Source: Bacteroidales bacterium
Lineage (GTDB): Bacteria > Bacteroidota > Bacteroidia > Bacteroidales > UBA932
Assembly: GCA_017535125.1 (NCBI GenBank)
Contig: JAFXUS010000042.1
Location: 1-25,344, forward strand
Length of the DNA stretch: 25,344 nt
Reading direction: 5' to 3'
A model generated the notes under the pieces. The model did no database searches and was not told the DNA's origin. It saw only the letters and a program-made list of their open reading frames with translations. Every line of letters starts with the position of its first letter. Within the stretch, counting starts at the first letter, position 1. The position numbers and the translations under genes are program-made. Below, piece by piece: positions 16,386-23,500 of this stretch.

Positions 16386-17000
16386 TTATTTGAATAGGCC
16401 GAACAGTTCGGCGTCAATCTTGTCGGTAATCAAGGCAAAGTCTTCCGGGTTGTTCTCGAAGTCCAGGTGGTCGGCGTCGATGACCAGCAGCGGGTCCTTG
16501 TACGCCCCGATCCATTTCTCGTAACGCTCGTTCAGGCCGCTCAGGTACTCCAGGTTCATGCTCTGCTCGTACTCGCGGCCGCGCTTCTGGATCTGCTCCA
16601 CCAGGTGCGGCACGCCGCAACGGAGATAGATCAGCAGGTCCGGCGGGCTGACCAGCGACATCATCAGGCGGAAAAGCTGCATGTAGGTGTCGTAGTCGCG
16701 GTCCGACAGGTTGCCGAGGTCGTGGTTGTTTGCCACGAAGATCTCCACGCCCTCGAGGATGGTGCGGTCCTGGATGATGACGTCGTCCGACTTGGAGATG
16801 TCCAGCAGATCCTGGAAACGCTGCGCGAGGAAGTAGGTCTCCAGGTTGTAGGACCAGCGCGCGATGTCCTTGTAGTAATCCTCCAGATAGGGATTGTAGG
16901 TCACGGATTCATATTTCGGCGTCCAGCCGTAATGCTCCGAGAGCTTACGGGTGAGGGTGGTCTTGCCGCTGCCGATATTTCCTGCGATACCAATATGCAT
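16386..17000 (-). CDS. Deoxynucleoside kinase, paralogue 2
   Basis: A 204-residue kinase with the same layout as its downstream neighbour: P-loop GNIGSGKT (7-14), YESVTYNPYL (30-39), IIQDRTI (75-81), lid KRGREYE (139-145) and IDADHLDF near 174. It lacks the last eight residues of the paralogue and ends in GLFK. Differences cluster in the substrate-side segments, such as ARWSYNLETYFLAQ versus ERWSFNLQIYFLNK, and around residues 83-100, which may mark different base preference. The ATG at 17000 is chosen because the P-loop must start within ten residues of the N-terminus; the upstream open frame is antisense to the hydrolase gene. It is transcribed from a promoter overlapping that of the divergent hydrolase. 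Confidence 0.9.
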   Translation of the reverse strand: MHIGIAGNIGSGKTTLTRKLSEHYGWTPKYESVTYNPYLEDYYKDIARWSYNLETYFLAQRFQDLLDISKSDDVIIQDRTILEGVEIFVANNHDLGNLSDRDYDTYMQLFRLMMSLVSPPDLLIYLRCGVPHLVEQIQKRGREYEQSMNLEYLSGLNERYEKWIGAYKDPLLVIDADHLDFENNPEDFALITDKIDAELFGLFK

Positions 17001-17005
17001 ACCTA

Positions 17006-17038
17006 CAAATTTAACACAAGTTTTGTAAATTTGCCAAT
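17006..17038. promoter_or_regulatory. Overlapping divergent promoters (kinase 2 and MBL hydrolase)
   Basis: The minus strand has TAAATTTG (17006-17013) with ATTG (17035-17038) as a -33 box at 21-nt spacing, 5 nt before the kinase ATG. The plus strand has TAAATTTG (17026-17033), 21 nt before the hydrolase ATG. The two boxes are identical and inverted, forming an AT-rich near-palindrome, so polymerases on the two promoters would compete. Confidence 0.5.
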
Positions 17039-17054
17039 CAAAAGACGCAAAGAA

Positions 17055-17753
17055 ATGCTCAATATCCGCTCCCTCACCTGCAATCCCCTTCAGGAGCGCG
17101 CCTACGTGGCCTGGCGCGAGCCCGGCCGCTGCATCGTCGTCGATCCCGGCAGCTACGGCACCGCCGAGCGGCAGGCGCTCGAGGCGCTCTTCGCGCAGGA
17201 GAAGCTGACCCCGGAAGCCGTACTGCTCACGCACGCCCACTTCGACCACATTTATGGCGCGAAGCCGCTCCAGGAGCGCTACGGCATCCCCATCTATATG
17301 CACCCCGCCGACGAGCCGCAGCTCACGCACGTCAGCACCATGCCGCGCATGCTGGGCATGGACGATCCGGCCACGGACTTCGACTGGACGCCGCTGTCCG
17401 AAGGCCTGCTCCGCGTCGCGGGAATGGAATTCGAAGTCATCGCCACGCCCGGTCACACCCCCGGCGGCGTCTGCTTCCTCGACCGCGAAGCCGGCGTCCT
17501 CTTCACCGGAGACACCCTCTTCGCCGGTTCCATCGGCCGCACCGACCTCCCCGGCGGCGAATACGACGACCTCATCCGTTCCATCATGGAAAAGCTGATT
17601 CTCCTCGACCCGCAGACCCGCATCTTCCCCGGCCACGGCCCCTCCTCCACCATCAGCCAGGAGCGCACGGGGAATCCGTTTTTGGAGCCCTTCAATGAGC
17701 CCGAAGAAACCCCCGACCCCGACCTGGAACCGGTTATCATTAACAGAACATGA
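17055..17753 (+). CDS. Metallo-beta-lactamase-fold hydrolase (glyoxalase II-like)
   Basis: A 232-residue cytoplasmic hydrolase. The metal-binding motif HAHFDH gives H60, H62, D64 and H65; further ligands are H134 (TPGHTPGG), D153 (FTGDTLFAGSIGRTDLPGG) and H194 (FPGHGPSS). All ligands of the dinuclear metal site are present. GDTLFAGSIGRTD is typical of the short YcbL-type relatives of glyoxalase II, so a thioester of glutathione or another thiol is a possible substrate; this is not proven by sequence. The Pro/Glu-rich C-terminal tail (211-232) is less conserved. The ATG at 17055 is chosen because it begins the fold and follows a promoter box; the longer open frame upstream is antisense to kinase 2. 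Confidence 0.9.
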   Translation: MLNIRSLTCNPLQERAYVAWREPGRCIVVDPGSYGTAERQALEALFAQEKLTPEAVLLTHAHFDHIYGAKPLQERYGIPIYMHPADEPQLTHVSTMPRMLGMDDPATDFDWTPLSEGLLRVAGMEFEVIATPGHTPGGVCFLDREAGVLFTGDTLFAGSIGRTDLPGGEYDDLIRSIMEKLILLDPQTRIFPGHGPSSTISQERTGNPFLEPFNEPEETPDPDLEPVIINRT

Positions 17754-17847
17754 TCCTGGCCGGCGGCGGAAAAGCGGAGCGGAAATTGGTTTCTCGGGAA
17801 CCGAAAGTAAATTTTCGTCCGCCCGTCTGGAAGTCTCCGCCGCTGCG
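17754..17847. repeat. Structured intergenic repeat, copy 2
   Basis: This fills the gap between the convergent hydrolase and DUF486 genes and abuts the DUF486 stop codon. The left arm (17759-17779) differs from copy 1 (403-503) at one base in 21, and the right arm (17818-17840) at one base in 23. The core between them is shorter and diverged. The outer stem CGGCGGCGGA pairs with TCCGCCGCTG with one mismatch. Where copy 1 has A at 408, this copy has G, and its right arm has changed too, which fits pressure to keep pairing. Confidence 0.65.
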
Positions 17848-18216
17848 TTATTTCAGGAACACGAAGAAGACAGCGAGGATGAGGCACACGAAGGCGGCGA
17901 GGTGATTCCACTGGAGGGACTGGCCCTGGAAGAGGAAGTGGACGATGACGGTGAAGACCGTCAGGGAGATGGCCTCCTGGATGACCTTGAGCTGCATGAG
18001 GTTGTAGGGGCCGCCATTGCCGACGAAGCCGATGCGGTTGGCCGGGACGGTGAGGCAGTATTCGAAGAAAGCGATGCCCCACGAGAATAGAATGATGAGA
18101 ATCAGCGGCCAGCCGGTCGAGATCTTCATTTCCTGCAGCTTGAGATGGCCGTACCACGCGAACGTCATGAAGATGTTCGAGCAGATCAGCATCAGGATGG
18201 TCCAAATACCTTGCAT
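17848..18216 (-). CDS. DMT-type small membrane protein (DUF486)
   Basis: A 122-residue inner-membrane protein with four hydrophobic helices, roughly 3-22, 36-54, 78-96 and 104-120. The sequence MQGIWTILMLICSNIFMTFAWYGHLK, the central FFEYCLTVPANRIG and the segment QLKVIQEAISLTVF are characteristic of the DUF486/DMT family, which is related to small multidrug-resistance-like transporters. Its substrate is unknown. An in-frame ATG at 18255 lies upstream of the predicted transcription start, so 18216 is preferred. It has its own TAnnTTTG box after the pbpC stop codon and ends directly at repeat copy 2. Confidence 0.85.
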   Translation of the reverse strand: MQGIWTILMLICSNIFMTFAWYGHLKLQEMKISTGWPLILIILFSWGIAFFEYCLTVPANRIGFVGNGGPYNLMQLKVIQEAISLTVFTVIVHFLFQGQSLQWNHLAAFVCLILAVFFVFLK

Positions 18217-18243
18217 AGAGCGCGTTTCGTATAAAAAAGCGCG

Positions 18244-18251
18244 CAAAGATA
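18244..18251 (-). promoter_or_regulatory. -7 box before the DUF486 gene
   Basis: On the minus strand TATCTTTG is an exact TAnnTTTG match, 7 nt after the pbpC stop codon and 27 nt before the DUF486 ATG. There is no clear -33 box. It suggests DUF486 is not simply the tail of the pbpC transcript. Confidence 0.45.
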
Positions 18252-18258
18252 GCAATAA

Positions 18259-20571
18259 TTACTTTACGGTGAACACCGACACGCGGCGGGCGCCCTGCTC
18301 GTCGATGAGCGTCAGCACATGCCGCCCCGGGGCGGGATCGACCCGCAGTTCGTGTTCGCCGACCGTCTCCCCGACGAACTCGTCGTCGATGTGCCAGTAG
18401 ATCGTGGCGCCGGCGTCGGCGTGCGCCGCGCGGAAGACGGCGCCGTTCTCCCGGCCGGTCAGGCTGCGCGTCAGCACGAGCGTGATGTCCGGCTGGGGGT
18501 AGATGATGTCGATCGGATTGTATCCGGACGAGGCCGCGTCGAAGAGCGGATGCTTCGGCGGCAACGGCTTGTAGTCGAGATGCTTCTTCATGTAGTACCA
18601 CTCCTGCGCCGGCGGCAGCACGAAGCGCACCTCCGCGTGCATCTGCTCCGGCGGGCAGCAGCTGGAGTTGACCTGGTAGCGTCCCTCGGCGTCCAGGTGG
18701 ACCAGGCGGTGGTAGCGGCACATGTCGGGCTGCTCCTCGACGTCCGGCACCCAGATGGTGTCGCGCTGCGGACAGAGGTCGCTCGCGGGGAAGCCGCTCT
18801 CGTGGCAGACCTCGATCTGCGTCATCCCGTCGGTCGGCCGGGCGAACCAGCCGGAGCCGGGCAGGGCGGAGAACACGTCGAACATGACCGGGGAGGCGTA
18901 GGACACGCCGGTGACGCCGGAACGGCCCTCGCCGTCGCTGTTGCCCACCCAGACGGCCACGACCCAGTCACGGTTCACGCCCACGCTCCAGGCGTCGCGG
19001 TTGCCCCAGCTGGTGCCCGTCTTCCAGGCGATCCGGCGCCCGGTGGCGAAGTCCATCCAGGACGACTCTTCCTCGGGACGGTTCGCGTTGGACAGGGCGT
19101 CGAAGGTCAGGTACGCCGCGGCGCGGCTGATGGGAATGCGGCGCGCGGGCAGGCGGTCCCGCCGGACGTCGGTCCGATAGGCAAAGTCCTCGAAGACAGG
19201 GTCCCCGGCCAGCTCCGCCGCCAGGTAATAATAGGCGCGCGCCAGCGTCTGCAGGGAGATCTCTGCGCCGCCGAGAATGAGTGACAAGCCGTAATGGTCG
19301 GCGTCCTTGTCGATGGTCGTGAAGCCCATGCGCTGCAGGATCTGCAGGAAGCGCTCCGCGCCGAACTGCTCCAGCATGCGCACGGACGGCACGTTGAGCG
19401 AACGCTCGATCACCTCGTGCGCCGGCACGGCGCCGTCATAGCTGCGCCCGAAATTCTGCGGCGAGAAATTATTATAGTTATAAGGGGTGTCCTTGACCAG
19501 CGAGGTGGGCAGCAGCTCGCCCGCGTCCAGCATCGCGGCGTAGAGCAGCGGCTTGAGGGTGGAGCCGCTGGAACGCGCCGCCGGGATCATGTCCACGTCG
19601 GCGCCGCGCAGGCGGGGGGCACAACCGCGCGTGTTGCCGTAGTAGGCGCGGATCTCTCCCGTGTGAACGTCCACCACCAGCACGCCCAGGTTGTCCACGA
19701 GGTTGGTGTGGTAGCTGTCGAAATAGCGTTTCGCGATGGCGTTCACGCGCGTCTGCAGCGCGGCGTCCAGCGTCAGGGTAAAGGGGCCGTCGCCCGATTC
19801 CGCACGGCAGCGCTCCAGGAGATGATAGGCCGCGTCCGGCATCGGCAGCGGCTTGTCCGGCAAGGGCTCATCCTTCGCCAGCAGGCACTCCGTCGGGTCG
19901 ATGATTCCCTTCTCCGCCAGCTTGTCCAGCAGGGCGTTGCGCTTCTCGAGCAGGCGTTCCCGGGCACGACCGGGATGGATCAGGCCCGGCGCGTTGGGCA
20001 GCACGGCGAGCATGGCGCTCTCGCCCCAGGACAGGTCGTCCGCACTGCGGCCGAAATAACGCCAGGCAGCCGCTTCCAGGCCAATCACGTTTCCCCCGAA
20101 GGGGGCATTGGAGGCATACAGGAGCAGGATTTTCCGCTTGGTGTAGCGCATTTCCAGGCGCGTGGCGAGCATCATTTCATAGACCTTCTCCGGCAGGGTG
20201 CGCGGCGCGCCGGGGCGGCTCAGGCGGATCACCTGCATCGACAGGGTGCTGGCACCGCTGATCACTTCCCCGCGGGTGAGGTTCTGCACGAGCGCCCGGC
20301 CGGCGGACAGGTAATCAATACCCAGATGCCACCAGAAGCGCTTGTCCTCATAGGTCACGATGCAACGGGCGAACTTCTCCGGCACGTGGTCCGCGGCCGG
20401 GAAGCACCACTGCCCGTCCGCAGAGATGCGGGCGCCCAGCAGGGTGCCGTCGGCCGTGACGGCCGTCGCGCTGAGGGGTTGTCTGAACAGATGCACCGGC
20501 AGGCAGAGCAAATACCAAACAATCAGCGCAAACGGGATCAAAATAAGAAGGTTTTTTCTATCTTTGCCCAT
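18259..20571 (-). CDS. pbpC: Penicillin-binding protein 1C
   Basis: A 770-residue bifunctional peptidoglycan synthase anchored in the inner membrane by one helix (about 7-25). The GT51 glycosyltransferase domain has catalytic E75 in YEDKRFWWHLGID and GASTLSMQV (106-114). The transpeptidase domain has the active serine S337 in SGSTLKP, SLN at 391-393 and KTGTSWG at 517-523. The C-terminal 100 residues match the PBP1C beta-rich domain (BiPBP_C). The length is close to E. coli PBP1C. The ATG at 20571 gives the short N-terminus MGKDRKNLL; the longer open frame beyond it is antisense to the macroglobulin gene. PBP1C is known to be paired with alpha-2-macroglobulin in many bacteria, and here that gene starts divergently 27 bp away. 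Confidence 0.96.
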   Translation of the reverse strand: MGKDRKNLLILIPFALIVWYLLCLPVHLFRQPLSATAVTADGTLLGARISADGQWCFPAADHVPEKFARCIVTYEDKRFWWHLGIDYLSAGRALVQNLTRGEVISGASTLSMQVIRLSRPGAPRTLPEKVYEMMLATRLEMRYTKRKILLLYASNAPFGGNVIGLEAAAWRYFGRSADDLSWGESAMLAVLPNAPGLIHPGRARERLLEKRNALLDKLAEKGIIDPTECLLAKDEPLPDKPLPMPDAAYHLLERCRAESGDGPFTLTLDAALQTRVNAIAKRYFDSYHTNLVDNLGVLVVDVHTGEIRAYYGNTRGCAPRLRGADVDMIPAARSSGSTLKPLLYAAMLDAGELLPTSLVKDTPYNYNNFSPQNFGRSYDGAVPAHEVIERSLNVPSVRMLEQFGAERFLQILQRMGFTTIDKDADHYGLSLILGGAEISLQTLARAYYYLAAELAGDPVFEDFAYRTDVRRDRLPARRIPISRAAAYLTFDALSNANRPEEESSWMDFATGRRIAWKTGTSWGNRDAWSVGVNRDWVVAVWVGNSDGEGRSGVTGVSYASPVMFDVFSALPGSGWFARPTDGMTQIEVCHESGFPASDLCPQRDTIWVPDVEEQPDMCRYHRLVHLDAEGRYQVNSSCCPPEQMHAEVRFVLPPAQEWYYMKKHLDYKPLPPKHPLFDAASSGYNPIDIIYPQPDITLVLTRSLTGRENGAVFRAAHADAGATIYWHIDDEFVGETVGEHELRVDPAPGRHVLTLIDEQGARRVSVFTVK
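20559..20566 (+). promoter_or_regulatory. -7 box for the alpha-2-macroglobulin gene
   Basis: TATCTTTG is an exact TAnnTTTG match inside codons 2-5 of pbpC, 32 nt before the macroglobulin ATG. No -33 TTTG lies at 19-21 nt spacing. Transcription would start near 20572. Confidence 0.45.
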
Positions 20572-20579
20572 TGTTAGAA

Positions 20580-20587
20580 CAAAAGTA
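20580..20587 (-). promoter_or_regulatory. -7 box for pbpC
   Basis: On the minus strand TACTTTTG is an exact TAnnTTTG match with 8 nt to the pbpC ATG. Transcription would start at about 20573 or closer to the ATG, almost the same base as the oppositely directed macroglobulin transcript. The promoters face each other 13 bp apart. Confidence 0.45.
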
Positions 20588-20598
20588 GTTATTTTTCT

Positions 20599-23500
20599 AT
20601 GAAAACATTCCGCTTCTTCCTCACTTTGCTTGCTGCTGCCGGACTGTTCGCCGCCTGCCAGGGTGGTGGTTCCGCCAAGAAGGCAGCCGGTCCTGCCGTC
20701 TCCGCCGTCCGCGGCGAGACTGCCATGACCCTCGACAACGAGGGCAACGCATTCACGGGAGAGGACATCGATCCCGAGGTCCCGACCATCCGCTTCATCA
20801 GCAAAGGCTCCATCCTGCCGTCCAAGGGCAGCCTGGACCTGCTCTTCGGCTCCGTCTCCTACGCCAAGGCGCAGGTGCGCGTGAAGAAGGTCTTCAGCAA
20901 CAACATCCTGCAGTTCATGCAGCTGGACAGCTACGAGACGCGCTATGAGCTGTACAAGGTGGCCTCGATCGTCGCGGACACGACCCTCGTGCTCGGTGAC
21001 AAGGACGCCGACCACATCCGCGAGTGGCGGACCTACGGCCTGAGCCTCGACGAGCTGGTGAAGCCCGAACCGGGCGCCATCTACCACATCGAGATCCGCG
21101 GCCGCGAGCCCCTCGTGGAAGAGGATTTCTGGGACAGCGACAGCTCCTTCGGCGACTATGAGACCTACGAGCAGCGCAGCGTCGATCTGCTGGCCAGCAA
21201 CCTGGTCCTGATCGCCAAGCGCGGCGACAACGCCACCGAGGTCTTCGCCTACGACATCCTTTCCGGCAAGCCGGTCTCCGGCGCCAAGGTCAAGCTCTAC
21301 AGCTTCGCACAGCAGGAACTCGCCAAGGGCACGACCAACGGCGAAGGACAGATCTCCTTCCCGGCCCAGACGGACGCCAGTTTCGTGGTGGCCACGAGCG
21401 GCAGCCAGTACGCCTATCTCGACCTCAAGTACGAGAAGGCCCTCTCCACCAGTAACTTCGACGTCAGCGGCACCAGCTATGACGGCGGCATCAAGGCCTA
21501 CATCTTCGGTGAGCGCGGCGTCTGGCGCCCGGGCGACACCCTGCACGTCAGCGTGGTCACCCTCTTCGACGACACCCCCCTGCCGGCCGGACACCCCGTC
21601 ACAGCGCAGCTGCGCAACCCCGACGGCCAGCTCGTGCAGACGATCTCCGCGAAGACCACGGCATCCAACATGTACCATTTCCCGTTCTCGACGGCCCAGG
21701 ACGCCCCTTCCGGGCGCTGGCGCGTGGACGTGAGCCTGGGCGGCCAGACCTTCAGCAAGACGCTCCGCGTCGAGGCCATCAAGCCCAACAAGCTCGATAT
21801 CCAGATGCATTTCCCCGACGGCTACGTGACCTCCTACCCGAGCGACAACAGCCGCTTCGACCTGTCCGTGGCCTGGCTGTACGGCGCTCCCGGCAGCGAC
21901 CTCAAGGTCAACGGCGACCTGGAGATCGCCTCCGCCACCACCCGCTTCAAGGGCTGGGAGGACTATGATTTCATGGATGACGCCCGCTCCTTCGAGACCC
22001 AGTCCTTCTCCTACAAGGACTTCAAGACCGGCGAGAACGGCGAGGCGGGCATCAACACCCAGGTGGACATCAACAAGGCCACCACGCCGGGCATGCTGAC
22101 CGCGGGCTTCACCTTCCGCGCCTTCGAGCCGAGCGGCGAGTTCAGCACGAGCTACGCCAGCATCCCGATGTCCCCGTTCAGCAACTACGTCGGCATCAAG
22201 ACCGAGCTCCAGAAGGATGAATGGGGCGACCGCTACATCCAGGCGGGCAAGTCCCAGAAGTTCGAGGTCGCCACGGTCGATCCCGACGGCCACGCCACCA
22301 ATACCGCCGGCCTGCACGCCGAGGTCTATCACGTGAACTGGAGCTGGTGGTGGGACGCCTCCGGCGAGATCGCCGGCTACATGGCGAGCCGCAGCAAGGA
22401 GCTCCTCTACGAGAAGACCTTCTCCACCAGCAACGGCAAGGGCAGCTTCAGCTATGACTGGGCCGACGCCCCCTACGGTCTCTACTACATCCGCGTCACC
22501 GACACCCGCGGCGGCCACGCCACCTCAATGCTTTGCGAGGTCAACGAGCGCTCCGCCTCCGACGCTTCCGAAGGCGGCTCCACGCAGCTCAACATGCTGA
22601 TCGACAAGGAGAAATACGCCGTCGGCGAAACCGCCCGCATCACGATTCCTTCCGCCGCCGGCGCCAACGCCCTCGTCTCCATCGAGAAGGGCGGCCAGAT
22701 CCTGAGCACCCGCCGCGTGCAGTGCTTCGAGGGCAGCACGGAGATCCGCATCCCCATCACCAAGGAGATGACCCCGAACGCCTACGCCTCCATCGCCCTG
22801 ATCCAGCCGCACGGCAACGTCCACAATGACGCCCCGATCCGCCTCTACGGCGTGAAGAACATCAACGTCGAGGATCCCGCCTCGCACCTCGCCCCGGTGA
22901 TCGACATCCCGGCCGAGACCAAGCCGGAGTCCACCCTGAGCTTCAAGGTCAAGGAAGAGAACGGCCGCGCGATGAGCTACATCGTCGCCCTTGTGGACGA
23001 AGGCCTCCTCTCCCTGACCGGATTCAAGACCCCGGACGCCTGGAGCGCCTTCTATGCCAAGGAAGCCCTGCGCGTGCGCACCTGGGATGAATATGATTCC
23101 GTCATCGGCGCCTACGGCGGCCACATCGAGCAGCTCTTCGCCATCGGTGGTGACGAGGACGGCAGCAACGGCCAGCTCAAGCGCCAGGGCGCCGACCGCT
23201 TCAAGCCGGTGGTCGCCTACCTCGGTCCCTTCGACCTGAAGGCCGGCAAGACTGCCACCCACAGCGTCGAGGTCCCGCAGTACATCGGCTCGCTGCGCGC
23301 CATGGTCATCGCCACCGACGGCAAGGCCCAGGGCAGCACCGCCAAGGACGTCGCCGTGACCCAGCCCGTCATGGTCCAGGCCACGCTGCCGCGTACGCTC
23401 AGCATCGGCGAGACCATCCGCATCCCGTCCACGGTCATCGCACTCAAGGACGGAGTCGGCAAGGTCAAGCTCGACATCAAGACCGACGACCTGCTCACGG

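Noticed and set aside
17001..17636. N-terminal extension of deoxynucleoside kinase 2
   Set aside because: It lies antisense to the hydrolase gene. The P-loop must be near the N-terminus as in the paralogue, so the ATG at 17000 is right.
18220..18244. GCGCG...CGCGC hairpin ahead of the DUF486 gene as a riboswitch or pbpC terminator
   Set aside because: Only 5 bp with a 15-nt loop, and its distal strand overlaps the -7 box so it would not be fully present in the DUF486 transcript.
20572..22518. N-terminal extension of pbpC to 1419 residues
   Set aside because: The added 649 residues are antisense to the macroglobulin gene. PBP1C normally starts just before its membrane helix, which fits the ATG at 20571.
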